This document shows, in pieces, positions 15,556 to 23,745 of a stretch of DNA of 25,276 nt. The translations under genes were made by a program, and so were the position numbers. The DNA comes from CAYSQW01 sp964433135 (GTDB lineage Bacteria > Acidobacteriota > Aminicenantia > Aminicenantales > Aminicenantaceae): the NCBI GenBank assembly GCA_964433135.1, contig CAYSQW010000052.1, positions 1-25,276 of the forward strand, read 5' to 3'. The stretch's first letter is position 1. Each line of letters opens with the position of its first letter. The notes beneath the pieces were generated by a model that was given only the letters and a program-made list of their open reading frames with translations, did no database searches and was not told where the DNA came from.

Positions 15556-15765
15556 TTGGCTTTTATTGTAATTGATGAGGGTGAACCGATCGAATCCGCA
15601 CTGCGCAGATTCAAACGGAAAGTCCAACAAGAATCCATCATCAAAGATATCAAGAAGCACTCTGTCTACTTCAAGCCCGGCGAAAAAAGGCGTATGAAAG
15701 ACGCCCAGGCACGCAAACGCATGCGCCGCCGACTGCGAAGAGAACGGGAATTCGAGTATTATTGA
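15556..15765 (+). CDS. rpsU: Small ribosomal subunit protein bS21
   Basis: This small basic protein of 69 residues matches bS21: ESALRRFKRKVQQESIIKDIKKHSVYFKPGEKRR, then an Arg/Lys-rich tail (RKRMRRRLRRE). bS21 sits near the anti-Shine-Dalgarno end of 16S rRNA and helps initiation. An ATG at 15550 is only 1 nt from AGGAGGTG, so the in-frame TTG at 15556, 7 nt away, is the more likely start (MAFIVIDEGE). The gene has its own consensus promoter. The presence of bS21 with a strong Shine-Dalgarno is notable beside the apparently leaderless genes elsewhere in the window. Confidence 0.93.
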   Translation: MAFIVIDEGEPIESALRRFKRKVQQESIIKDIKKHSVYFKPGEKRRMKDAQARKRMRRRLRREREFEYY

Positions 15766-15864
15766 TAACATTTCTCCTCTTGGTTGAGACCACAGCGATT
15801 CTTATCTAGAAGGACCTTTTTTTTTCTATATTTCCTAAGGGAAATGGTAAGCCCTGAAGTCCGA

Positions 15865-16734
15865 ATGAACTCGTCCAGAAAACCTCTCTGGCTAAAAGTC
15901 GACCTTCCGCGACATCCGGACTATTTCGCTGTTTCCAAACTCCTGAAGGAAAAACATCTGCACACGATCTGCACCAGCGCCAAATGTCCGAACCTCGCCA
16001 CCTGTTGGTCCCATAAGACCGCCACGTTTCTGATCATGGGCGACACGTGTACCCGCAACTGCGCCTTTTGCGCCGTCGCTCACGGCACGCCGTCTCCCCT
16101 TTCCCCCGAAGAGCCCGACGATATCGCCGAGACAGCGGCCATTCTGGGACTTCGCTACGCCGTGATCACCTCGGTAACCCGTGACGATCTTTCCGACGGA
16201 GGAGCCGCCCACTTTGCCGCCGTGGTCACCGCCGTCAGGAAAAAGATTCCCGGTGTTATCGTCGAAACGTTGATCTCCGATTTCGGCGGGGACTCCGCCG
16301 CATTGGACACCCTGCTCTCGATCCGACCTGAAGTCCTCAACCACAACCTGGAGGTTCCTCGAATCCTGTACTCCCGGATCAACCGTCCGGCCGCCAACTA
16401 TTCCCGCTCCCTGAAAGTACTCGAAACCGCCAAGCAGCAAGGCCTGCCGACGAAATCGGGTCTCATGATCGGGCTGGGCGAGTCGGATGAAGATATTCTC
16501 CAGGCCTTGACGGATCTGCGCACCGTAGGCTGCGACCTGCTTACGATCGGTCAGTACCTGCAGCCGAATCGCTCCCACCCCCCCGTATCGAAATATTATA
16601 CGCCTGAAGAATTCGACCGTTGGAAGCACGAGGCCCTGAGCCTCGGATTTCGGGATGCCCAAACCGGCCCCCTGGTTCGTAGTTCTTACAGGGCACATGA
16701 ATTGTATCGATCTTTAAAGGAACAGGCGGTCTGA
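15865..16734 (+). CDS. lipA: Lipoyl synthase
   Basis: LipA is the radical-SAM enzyme that inserts two sulfur atoms into protein-bound octanoyl groups to make lipoyl cofactor for 2-oxoacid dehydrogenases and the glycine cleavage system. The auxiliary-cluster motif CTSAKCPNLATC (CX4CX5C), the radical-SAM motif CTRNCAFC (CX3CX2C) and the C-terminal RSSY, whose Ser ligates the auxiliary cluster, are all present, so it looks fully active. EVLNHNLE and QYLQPNRSHPPVSKYY are also family-typical. I place the start at ATG 15865 (MNSSRKPLWLKVDLP, 289 residues), which fits usual LipA N-termini. ATG 15844 is an alternative with AAGGGA close by, and an extension to TTG 15784 seems unlikely. It is probably co-transcribed with the next gene, 2 bp downstream. 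No lipB was seen. Confidence 0.95.
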   Translation: MNSSRKPLWLKVDLPRHPDYFAVSKLLKEKHLHTICTSAKCPNLATCWSHKTATFLIMGDTCTRNCAFCAVAHGTPSPLSPEEPDDIAETAAILGLRYAVITSVTRDDLSDGGAAHFAAVVTAVRKKIPGVIVETLISDFGGDSAALDTLLSIRPEVLNHNLEVPRILYSRINRPAANYSRSLKVLETAKQQGLPTKSGLMIGLGESDEDILQALTDLRTVGCDLLTIGQYLQPNRSHPPVSKYYTPEEFDRWKHEALSLGFRDAQTGPLVRSSYRAHELYRSLKEQAV

Positions 16735-16736
16735 CC

Positions 16737-17477
16737 ATGCGCTATCTTATCTTCACAGATATCCACGGCAACCTGGAAGCCTTTCTCGCCGTATTGAAGT
16801 TCGCTCAGCGAAGGCGCATCGACCATTATCTCTTTCTCGGGGACATGGTGGGATACGGAGCTTCGCCCAACGAGGTGATCCAGAAAGTGCAGGGACTCAA
16901 ACCATTGAGCATGATCAGGGGAAATCATGACAAAGCCATCTGCGACCCCGAAGCCGTCAAGACCTTCAATCCCATCGCCGCTTCCGCTATCCAGTGGACA
17001 TCCCAACACCTCCTCAAAAAAAGCATGAGCTTTCTCTGCCGGATCAATTCGGGCCCCCGGGTGATCCATAATCACATCACTATCTGTCACGGAGCTCCCT
17101 TCGATGAAGACTACTACATCTTCGGCGAATTCGATGCCGCCGAAGCCTTCCTGCACATCAGAACACCGGTCTGCTTTTTCGGGCACACCCACTTCCCTTT
17201 CATCTATTCGGAACGTGACCATCTCGTCGAAGGCACGTTCCTCACGGGCAACGGCAGCGAATTCAAGCTGGAAAAGGACGTACGCTATTTGATCAATCCG
17301 GGATCGGTGGGACAACCCCGGGACCGAAACACGCGCGCCGCATGCGCCATCTACGATTCCCGCATGCGAAAAATCCGTTTTTATCGCCTTGAATACAACA
17401 TTCAGGCCGCTCAGGAAAAGATCCTCAAGGAAAAACTGCCCTCCGCATTGGCCGAACGGCTGGCGCTGGGTATTTGA
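16737..17477 (+). CDS. YfcE/MJ0936-like metallophosphoesterase
   Basis: This 246-residue protein shows the complete dinuclear-metal phosphoesterase signature in order: DIHGN (near residue 8), GDMVGYG (35-41), GNHDKA (60s), a mid-protein CHGAP, and GHTHFPF. INPGSVGQPRD near residue 190 is typical of the YfcE-like and diadenosine-tetraphosphatase-like subgroup. It hydrolyses phosphoesters in the cytoplasm; the physiological substrate is not evident. It starts 2 bp after lipA and is likely translated from the same message. A functional link to lipoylation is not implied. Confidence 0.9.
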   Translation: MRYLIFTDIHGNLEAFLAVLKFAQRRRIDHYLFLGDMVGYGASPNEVIQKVQGLKPLSMIRGNHDKAICDPEAVKTFNPIAASAIQWTSQHLLKKSMSFLCRINSGPRVIHNHITICHGAPFDEDYYIFGEFDAAEAFLHIRTPVCFFGHTHFPFIYSERDHLVEGTFLTGNGSEFKLEKDVRYLINPGSVGQPRDRNTRAACAIYDSRMRKIRFYRLEYNIQAAQEKILKEKLPSALAERLALGI

Positions 17478-17531
17478 GAGCCGATGAGGTAAATAGCATC
17501 ACCGTCATTTCATAAACAGGTCGGGCTGATC

Positions 17532-18035
17532 GTGTACGTCATTCATTATCCTTTTCCCAAGGGACGGCTGCTGTTGGGAAAGAGCGAAAAAGGCCTGCGC
17601 CTCGTTCATTATCTCCGACCGGAACAGGACGGCCGCCGGCTCCTGGATTCTCTTCCCGGAGGGACGACTCCGCCGATTGAAGACCGCGGACGTTTCCGGC
17701 GGGAGATCGAATTGTTCGACCGTTATTTCGCGGGGGAAGCGGAAGATTTCAGATCGATGATACTGGACATCTCTTTCGGAACTCCGAATCAGCGCCGGGT
17801 ATGGATGGAAACGCGCAAGATCCCCTATGGACAAACCGCCGCCTACCGGGACATCGCCCACCGGATGCATCACCGCGGATATCGATTCATCGGGCAGGCT
17901 TTGAACAAAAATCCTTATCTTATCGTCATTCCCTGTCACCGTGTTATCGGCGCCGACGGCGGGCTGAGGGGATTCGGCGCCGGACTCGAACTCAAGCGGT
18001 TTCTGCTGAAAATGGAAGGCATTCCCATCCGTTGA
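17532..18035 (+). CDS. ogt: Methylated-DNA--protein-cysteine methyltransferase (Ogt/MGMT type)
   Basis: This 167-residue protein removes alkyl groups from O6-alkylguanine by transfer to its own Cys. The acceptor motif IPCHRVIG is intact near residue 135. The DNA-binding helix-turn-helix region (VWMETRKIPYGQTAAYRDIA) and the conserved active-site flank (FIGQALNKNPYLIVIPCHRV; family form VGxAxxxNPxxxxIPCHR) are present, as is GGLRGFGAGLELKRFLLKMEG. No AraC-type Ada domain is attached. The start is a GTG at 17532, 54 bp after the phosphoesterase. A TTCCCGGAGGGACG stretch at about 17655 lies inside the gene and is not a start signal. Same-strand position suggests possible read-through from the lipA message. 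Confidence 0.92.
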   Translation: MYVIHYPFPKGRLLLGKSEKGLRLVHYLRPEQDGRRLLDSLPGGTTPPIEDRGRFRREIELFDRYFAGEAEDFRSMILDISFGTPNQRRVWMETRKIPYGQTAAYRDIAHRMHHRGYRFIGQALNKNPYLIVIPCHRVIGADGGLRGFGAGLELKRFLLKMEGIPIR

Positions 18036-18094
18036 CGCAGAGAGAACATATGGATTTCATGGGGGAAATCCTTTCTTGGATATGATTCGTTGAT

Positions 18095-18934
18095 TTACGG
18101 GCAGGCATAGCAGTATATACAGGGATGCGGGCAGGTCTGCGTATAGCTTCCTATCTCGACGGACCGTGTGCACCGGCATTCCTCCCGCTGGCTCCGATCC
18201 CTGGCTTCGGACACGGCTTCCCCATACGGATGCAGGCGGCGGAGCAGCGCACCGTCTATGCATGAGGAAGGCTGAATGTCTCCTATTCCGAGGAGAAAAT
18301 CCTGGCTGCAGGCCTGGATGCGCAGCCTGCTGTTCCGGGCGGTTTCCACAAGCTCGGATGCATATGCACGCTTTTCCTCCAGAGTCGGATCGATAAAATC
18401 GAATCCTCCTCTCGAGGCCCTCCGGCGGGCCTTTGCATACCACTGCGCGAAGCTGATCCTCACGTCCCGCACACCGTGAGACTGCAGCACCGGAGCCATA
18501 CGCTCGAAATAACCGAGGTTCGTGCGCACCCGCTTCCCTTCCCTCCAGAAAACGATGGGATCGAATCGAACCGAAATCCTTTCAGGAGATCCCGTGATCT
18601 CGAGCAAAGGGGCAAGCTGAACCGACGCCTGCGCAGGGGGAAGGACTCCGGGCTCGATAAAGCTCCCACCCATCCCGGTGATCGTAAAATGAAGATAGAG
18701 ATGGTCGTACCTCGAAAGAGCCTCCCGGAGCCGGAAGCGGTTTTCGATGAGCGGCAGGAAATTTTTCGACCATAAAACCACCGTGTGCACCGACTCCGGC
18801 CTCAGATCCACGACGGTCCGACGACTTCGCGGCCCCCGGACGACCGCCTGTCCGGTACGGACGGATTCAGCCAACCAATCCGGGTATGACGACACCAGGT
18901 CGGCACGACGGGAAGCACTGATCACTTTTTTCAT
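18095..18934 (-). CDS. DUF1848 family protein with C-terminal CX3CX2C cluster
   Basis: This 279-residue protein of the DUF1848 family has unknown function. The start KKVISASRRADLVSSYPDW matches the family's usual opening, so ATG 18934 is preferred over an upstream ATG at 18964. Middle stretches LWSKNFLPLI, YDHLYLHFTITGMG and ISVRFDPIVFW are family-like. The C-terminus carries CRCTRSVEIGSY and ends with CPHPCIYCYAC (C268, C272, C275, C278). The CX3CX2C spacing is that of radical-SAM [4Fe-4S] enzymes but sits at the extreme C-terminus. It is convergent with ogt and divergent from lptB, and its 5' end lies against the lptB promoter. A redox or iron-sulfur function is likely but unproven. Confidence 0.85.
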   Translation of the reverse strand: MKKVISASRRADLVSSYPDWLAESVRTGQAVVRGPRSRRTVVDLRPESVHTVVLWSKNFLPLIENRFRLREALSRYDHLYLHFTITGMGGSFIEPGVLPPAQASVQLAPLLEITGSPERISVRFDPIVFWREGKRVRTNLGYFERMAPVLQSHGVRDVRISFAQWYAKARRRASRGGFDFIDPTLEEKRAYASELVETARNSRLRIQACSQDFLLGIGDIQPSSCIDGALLRRLHPYGEAVSEARDRSQREECRCTRSVEIGSYTQTCPHPCIYCYACP

Positions 18935-18940
18935 GGCGGC

Positions 18941-18969
18941 TTGACAGTCCGGTGAAATGACCATAGTAT
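18941..18969 (+). promoter_or_regulatory. Promoter for lptB
   Basis: TTGACA (18941-18946), a 17-bp spacer and TAGTAT (18964-18969; four of six -10 matches) lie 28 bp before the ATG of the ABC ATPase. Transcription should begin near 18976. It sits directly against the 5' end of the divergent DUF1848 gene, so the two may interfere or be co-regulated. Confidence 0.65.
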
Positions 18970-18996
18970 TTTATCCAAGATGAACAGGTCGAAGCA

Positions 18997-19758
18997 ATGA
19001 CGGTTTTCAAGGCTCAACAATTAAAAAAAAGCTACCATCAACGTTTGGTCGTAAAAGGCGTGGACATCTCCGTCGAAAGCGGGGAAATCATCGGCCTCCT
19101 GGGAAGAAACGGAGCGGGCAAGACGACGAGTTTCCTCATGATGGTGGGCCTGATCAAACCGGACAGCGGCAGGATATTCCTGGATTCCACCGATATATCC
19201 CGCTACTCCACGCCCCGACGCGCCGAAGCCGGAATCGTGTACTTGCCCCAGGAAAACTCCGTTTTCTTAAAAACCAGCGTTGAAAACAACCTGAAGTTGG
19301 TTCTCGAACTGCAGCCGATGAAACGAAGCCGGCGAAAGGCCGTCGCCCACCAGCTCCTTTCCGACCTCGGCCTGCTCGCTCTGGCGAAACAGGGGGCCTA
19401 CAGCTTATCCGGAGGGGAAAGACGGCGCCTGGAGATCTGCCGCGCCCTGGTGCTCAATCCGAAGTTCCTTCTCCTCGATGAGCCGTTCACCGGAATAGAT
19501 CCTCTCACGATCGTAGAACTTCAGAAAATCCTCCTCAGGCTCAAGGAACACGGGATAGGGATCATCATTTCCGACCATAACGTCAGAGATACCCTGGTTA
19601 TAACGGATAAAGCCACCATCATCGACAACGGCGAGATTCTGGCGGAGGGAACACCGAAGGAGATCGCGGCGGATGAAACCGCCCGCGTGAACTTTTTAGG
19701 CAAGGATTTTAAGCTGGATGCAGAGGTCGTCCGTCAGTCTTCCTTGGCAAAAAGGTGA
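18997..19758 (+). CDS. lptB: Lipopolysaccharide export ABC ATPase LptB
   Basis: This 253-residue ABC ATPase has Walker A GRNGAGKT (36-43), Q-loop YLPQE (82-86), signature LSGGE (137-141), Walker B FLLLDEPFTGIDP (157-169) and the H-loop in IISDHNVRDTL (H194). The SDHNVRDTL sequence and SGGERRRLEICRAL are characteristic of LptB, which powers LptFG extraction of lipopolysaccharide from the inner membrane. This is evidence for a diderm cell envelope. No lptA, lptC, lptF or lptG lies in the window, so the partners are encoded elsewhere. The gene has its own promoter. Its last 25 bp overlap the convergent zinc-ribbon/RDD gene. A branched-chain amino acid ATPase (LivG/F) is the less likely alternative. 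Confidence 0.9.
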   Translation: MTVFKAQQLKKSYHQRLVVKGVDISVESGEIIGLLGRNGAGKTTSFLMMVGLIKPDSGRIFLDSTDISRYSTPRRAEAGIVYLPQENSVFLKTSVENNLKLVLELQPMKRSRRKAVAHQLLSDLGLLALAKQGAYSLSGGERRRLEICRALVLNPKFLLLDEPFTGIDPLTIVELQKILLRLKEHGIGIIISDHNVRDTLVITDKATIIDNGEILAEGTPKEIAADETARVNFLGKDFKLDAEVVRQSSLAKR

Positions 19759-21551
19759 TCACCGACCGTCTCCCCCAGGAAGAAGAAAAACAAGAAAAAA
19801 TAGATCAGCAGAAGGATCGCATAATAGGATACAACGGCCAGGGTGGCGGTTGAGACGAGTTGAAACGGGGAAACCCTCAAAACCAGGGATGCGGCCCAGA
19901 GGGAGATCGCCCAGAACAACGCGATAAACAGAATATCGAATATCCGGGCTTTCATCCACGGCATGTATCCCGAAACCGGCGTCTTCTCCCGCGTTAAGGA
20001 TGTGGAGGACTCCTGTTCGGCCTGAAGCAGCGCACCGAAAGGAAGCGGTTTCTGGTTAACCCCTTCCGGCAGCCCCATGGTGGCGGGCGGTTTCTCTTCC
20101 TCCTCCGACTCCATGCCTTCACGGGTCTCCACTTCGACGGATTCCTCTTTCTCCGTTTCTCCATCATCCCCGATTTCCATGTCCGCCGGTTCCTCATCCG
20201 AAACGGACGGATCGGTCAAGGATTCCCCCGGTGCATCCTCCGGTTGGATGGGATTGTCCTCCAACGGAATCTCTTCCCGTGCGTTCTCAGCCCAGGCGGG
20301 AAGCTCCTCTTCCCCGCTTTCAACCGGCTCCCAAGGTTCATCGGCAAGCGGGATCTCTTCTTCAAGAGCCGGTTCGTTGTCTTCCGGGGTATCGAGCCCC
20401 CCCCGCTCCTTTTTCAATATGTCGAGAAAGCGCTCGATATCTTCTTTTTCCTTTTCAGCGGGATCAACGATGTTTTCCAGGTCTTCCGTTTTAAAATCGA
20501 CATCCTGCTCTCCGGTATCCGGTTCCCGGGACTCTGTTGGCTGTTCGACTTCCCCCTCAACATCCACCTCTTTCTCAGCAGGCTCTATCGTATCGACCTC
20601 ATCCGGAAGGTTTCCCGGGGATTCTTCCACGGCGATATCTCCTCCGTCTGAAGGCTCTGAAACCGATTTCTCAGCAGAAGATATCTCGTTCGCGGGCTCT
20701 TCCTCCAGTTCGGATCGATCCTCGGACAACTGCTCTTCTTCGAATAAAACATCAGACGCCGCGTCGTCGGGGTGATCATCGGAAGAGGGCTTGTCTACAG
20801 GCAGATCTTCGATCAGTTCCACCGGTTCTTCATCGATAATATCGTCTTCCGGAGGGACCTCCTCATCCGCAGGCGGCTCATCCTCGGTCAGCGGTTCCTC
20901 ATCGAGCGGACTATCAACGGATTCATCATCGAAGACTTCCGGTTCAAGCCCGATGTCCGTTTCCCCTTCGACCGCCGCCGCTTCTTCATCGTCATTAGGC
21001 AGCGGAGCATCGTCTGTCAGAGATTCCTTATCAAATGGAATCTCTTCAGACATCTCTTCGTCGATTTCCGGTTCGAGTTCGTCGTCTTTCTCTCGTTCGC
21101 TTTCCGAATCCTTCGTTCCTTCGTCATCCGAAGGCGAAGCATCCACCTCGAAAAAATCCTTTTCACCCTCCACGGCCTGCCCATCGTCGGTTCCATCGAT
21201 GTCTTCCCGGGGAGGGAATATCGCCGTATCGAAAGGCTTTTCCACTTCCTCCGCGGCTCCGAAATCCGGCGGCTCCTCTCCTTTGGCGAAAAGCTCTTCT
21301 CCTTTTTTCGTCAGCGGCAGCGGAGGACCGGGTTTTTCATCGGAGTCGACGGGTTTCTTCTTGCGGGATTTTCTTTTTTTGGGAGGGGAAGGTTTTTTGT
21401 CCTGAAAATCCGCGTCGAATATTTTTTCACCCGGGATTTCCTCCTCGATCAGCTCGTCTTCGGGAAAGAGAAGTTTGGTTCCGCAGTTGGTGCAGTACTC
21501 CGCGCCTTCATCTATGATCGCTTTGCAGTAAGGACACCTTCTGATTGCCAC
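19734..21551 (-). CDS. Zinc-ribbon / acidic low-complexity / RDD-like membrane protein
   Basis: This protein of about 605 residues has three parts. The N-terminus is a double-Cys zinc ribbon, CPYC (6-9) and CTNCG (20-24). A very long Asp/Glu/Pro/Ser-rich, presumably disordered region (about 30-510) follows, with a short Lys/Arg patch near 45-60 (KKRKSRKKK). The C-terminus has two membrane segments (about 538-560 and 565-592) ending LGETVGDHLFAKED, which resembles an RDD-type domain. The ribbon and acidic tail should be cytoplasmic. The start is the GTG at 21551: an excellent promoter ends 7-8 bp upstream, leaving essentially no leader, and an upstream TTG at 21587 is itself the -35 box. Function is unknown; a protein-binding platform at the membrane is an inference. 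Confidence 0.8.
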   Translation of the reverse strand: MAIRRCPYCKAIIDEGAEYCTNCGTKLLFPEDELIEEEIPGEKIFDADFQDKKPSPPKKRKSRKKKPVDSDEKPGPPLPLTKKGEELFAKGEEPPDFGAAEEVEKPFDTAIFPPREDIDGTDDGQAVEGEKDFFEVDASPSDDEGTKDSESEREKDDELEPEIDEEMSEEIPFDKESLTDDAPLPNDDEEAAAVEGETDIGLEPEVFDDESVDSPLDEEPLTEDEPPADEEVPPEDDIIDEEPVELIEDLPVDKPSSDDHPDDAASDVLFEEEQLSEDRSELEEEPANEISSAEKSVSEPSDGGDIAVEESPGNLPDEVDTIEPAEKEVDVEGEVEQPTESREPDTGEQDVDFKTEDLENIVDPAEKEKEDIERFLDILKKERGGLDTPEDNEPALEEEIPLADEPWEPVESGEEELPAWAENAREEIPLEDNPIQPEDAPGESLTDPSVSDEEPADMEIGDDGETEKEESVEVETREGMESEEEEKPPATMGLPEGVNQKPLPFGALLQAEQESSTSLTREKTPVSGYMPWMKARIFDILFIALFWAISLWAASLVLRVSPFQLVSTATLAVVSYYAILLLIYFFLFFFFLGETVGDHLFAKED

Positions 21552-21558
21552 TATCCTA

Positions 21559-21587
21559 TTTATAAAATGAAAACGGAGCCTTGTCAA
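21559..21587 (-). promoter_or_regulatory. Consensus promoter for a leaderless mRNA (zinc-ribbon/RDD gene)
   Basis: On the minus strand TTGACA (21587-21582) and TATAAA (21564-21559) are separated by 17 bp. The expected start of transcription, about 7 bp beyond the -10, coincides with the GTG start at 21551. No ribosome-binding site could be present in such a message, so translation would be leaderless. Confidence 0.75.
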
Positions 21588-21735
21588 TCATGGAGTAGGC
21601 GAATCCTGAATTTATTCTTGTGAAGACGAGATAGAAGAGGAAAGTCGTTGTTCCGAAACGCACCAAAAACAAAAGAAACTCACCGGTCCTCCCGGATTAT
21701 TTCATGGCGGCCAGAACGACCAACCGGGAGAAGGT

Positions 21736-22851
21736 TTAGACCCCCAATTCGCGTTTGAGCTGGATATAACGAAGCAGCTCGGTGCGGCATATGATGCCGG
21801 TGACACGGCCGTCTTCGATCACGGGCACCTGATTTATATCACGGGCGGCAAGACTTTTGAGGATGTCGCTCCCGTCGGTATCGGGGGAGACCGATGCAAG
21901 CTCATCCCGGGGCGTCATAACATCGGCGACCGTCATCTGTTCCCAGCGATCACGGGGCGCGGCTTTGACATCCTCCAGACACACGATACCCAGCACCTGA
22001 TCGTTATCCTCCACCAGAAAAACCCGCTCTTTTTTCTTGAGGATGTATTCATCCAACAGGGCCTGGATGGGAAGCCCCCGGGGGATGGTGGTGTATTCGC
22101 GGTTCATCAGGTCCCGGGCCTTGACGCCCTCGAGAAGAGATTCCGTCACCACCTGGCGGTATCCCCGGACCGCCGCACTGTGCAGAAACCAGCCGATAAA
22201 GACAAGCCACAACCCGGATATGGCTCCGCGCAGCACCTGCAGGATTCCCAGCATGATAAAGAAGAAAGCGAAGACCTGTCCGGAAATCGAGGCGATCCGC
22301 GTGGCTTTTTTCAGGTCACCGGTGATCTTCCACACGATGGAACGCATCACCCGTCCCCCATCCATGGGGAATCCGGGAAGCAGGTTGAAAATCCCCAAGC
22401 CGACGTTGACCATGGACAGGTAGAGGGCCACGGCGGCCAGGGGTTCGCTGAACCCGGGAAGAAGGAATGAGGCGACGAAAGACACTCCCGCCACGGCGAA
22501 GCTCGCCAGCGGACCGGCAAAAGCCATGGTGAACTCATGGATCGGTTCCTTGGGCTCGGCCGTGATCTGAGCCACTCCGCCGAAAATGAAAAGCGTGATG
22601 CTCTTTACCGTCTCCCCCTGTTTCTTAGCCACCAGGGAATGTGAAAGCTCATGCACCAGGACCGAGGCGAACACCAGCAGGCTGGTCAGGGTGCCCAGGA
22701 TCCAATGGAATACCGCCACCTTATCGGGAAACCTCTGAGGGAAAAAAGACGTAGATACCGCCCACGTAAACAGGATAAATATCACGAACCAGCTGGAATC
22801 AATGAAGATGTCTATACCCGCCACTCGACCAATCCGCCAGGAATGTCTCAT
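21736..22851 (-). CDS. Site-2-type M50 metalloprotease with paired CBS domains
   Basis: This 371-residue membrane protease has the intramembrane zinc motif HELSH (67-71) and the partner motif FNLLPGFPMDGGR (155-167, with Asp 164). About six hydrophobic segments occupy residues 15-215. Two CBS domains follow (about 240-365; LVEDNDQVLGIVCLEDV, then VPVIEDGRVTGIICRTELL), which in related S2P proteases bind adenine nucleotides and may gate activity. It cleaves membrane-embedded substrates; anti-sigma factors are typical targets in the broader family, but none is visible here. GGGAGG lies 5-6 nt before the ATG. The upstream region (22852-23007) also separates it from the ABC transporter genes, which run in the same direction, so read-through is possible. 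Confidence 0.93.
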   Translation of the reverse strand: MRHSWRIGRVAGIDIFIDSSWFVIFILFTWAVSTSFFPQRFPDKVAVFHWILGTLTSLLVFASVLVHELSHSLVAKKQGETVKSITLFIFGGVAQITAEPKEPIHEFTMAFAGPLASFAVAGVSFVASFLLPGFSEPLAAVALYLSMVNVGLGIFNLLPGFPMDGGRVMRSIVWKITGDLKKATRIASISGQVFAFFFIMLGILQVLRGAISGLWLVFIGWFLHSAAVRGYRQVVTESLLEGVKARDLMNREYTTIPRGLPIQALLDEYILKKKERVFLVEDNDQVLGIVCLEDVKAAPRDRWEQMTVADVMTPRDELASVSPDTDGSDILKSLAARDINQVPVIEDGRVTGIICRTELLRYIQLKRELGV

Positions 22852-23007
22852 ATCGCCCTCCCGAGTTAATAAGATGCGCGGTTGGCATTCTCAGGGAATC
22901 TCCGCCGCGCTAACCCTTATAGTATAACCTATCCCGCAGCGGTGGGTCTCTTTTTTTGAATATAATTCAAAGAGATCAAGCTTTTTTTAGATCCGCACAT
23001 CGAAGCC

Positions 23008-23745
23008 TTAGTACCGGCAACCTCCGTCCGATTCCCGGGATTCGCAATCCGCCTGAACGGAGCCCGCCAAATTTTCAAGGAAAGCTCCCCGCAAATCGGC
23101 ATCGCCCGGAAGATCCGGGTGAATCCGAGGCACCCCGTCCGGGATCGTGACGGCCCTTGCGCATAGAGGTATGAAGGGCTCGATCTCGTGGGAAACCACG
23201 ACCAACGTCGACCCCGCCGACAGATGGGAGTCAAGCCAGAGCATGATCTCTTTTCGGACGGCGCGATCCATGCCGTCCAACGGTTCATCCAGCAGAAGAT
23301 ATCGAGGGTCCCCGATCAAAGCCGCCGCGAAAATCGCCCGTCGCCGCTGCCCTTTGGAAAGCTCCCTGACGGTACGACCCGCAAGACTTTCCATCCCGAA
23401 AAATCTGAGGGCCTCTCCCGCCGCGGACGCTGGTTCTCCTCGAATCCGGCAGACCAGCCGGAGAACCTCTCCGATCGCGGCGTAGGGAGTCAAGTCGGGA
23501 TGCTCGGGAAGATAGGCCAGTTCTCCGCGCGATGCGACCTCCTCCTTCCAGAGGTCGTGTCCCTCCACGGTGATGGTTCCCGAATCAGGCTGCTCGACAC
23601 CGGCAGCCAGTTTGAGAAGGGTGCTCTTGCCGCAGCCGTTGGGACCCAAAAGGAGCGTCACACCGGGTTCGAACGAGAGGTCGACATTCCTGAGAACGGT
23701 TTCTCTCTTCATATAAGCAAAAGCCACGTCTTGAAATCGAATCAT
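23008..23745 (-). CDS. ABC transporter ATP-binding protein (ABC-2-type exporter partner)
   Basis: This 245-residue ATPase has Walker A GPNGCGKST (34-42), a degenerate signature LSKGQ (129-133), Walker B YLLLDEPLDGMD (149-160) and H-loop VSHEIEPF. The LSKGQRRR signature and the short size fit drug/peptide/lipid exporter ATPases rather than import systems. Its ATG overlaps the stop of the upstream permease gene by 4 bp (ATGA), so the two are translationally coupled and form one transporter. The last ~35 residues after the nucleotide-binding fold are acidic and Gly-rich (GDADLRGAF, then a Cys-containing tail ending DGGCRY). Substrate unknown. Confidence 0.93.
   Translation of the reverse strand: MIRFQDVAFAYMKRETVLRNVDLSFEPGVTLLLGPNGCGKSTLLKLAAGVEQPDSGTITVEGHDLWKEEVASRGELAYLPEHPDLTPYAAIGEVLRLVCRIRGEPASAAGEALRFFGMESLAGRTVRELSKGQRRRAIFAAALIGDPRYLLLDEPLDGMDRAVRKEIMLWLDSHLSAGSTLVVVSHEIEPFIPLCARAVTIPDGVPRIHPDLPGDADLRGAFLENLAGSVQADCESRESDGGCRY

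Noticed and set aside
20077..21623. Long plus-strand open frames opposite the acidic protein, rich in Ser/Arg/Phe
   Set aside because: They are the antisense of Asp/Glu codons of the low-complexity gene, with no ribosome-binding sites or family features.
22948..22988. AT-rich stem (TTTGAA / TTCAAA) with nearby T-run downstream of the exporter ATPase gene
   Set aside because: The T-run lies on the plus strand, whereas the gene that would need a terminator is on the minus strand, so it is not a sensible terminator.
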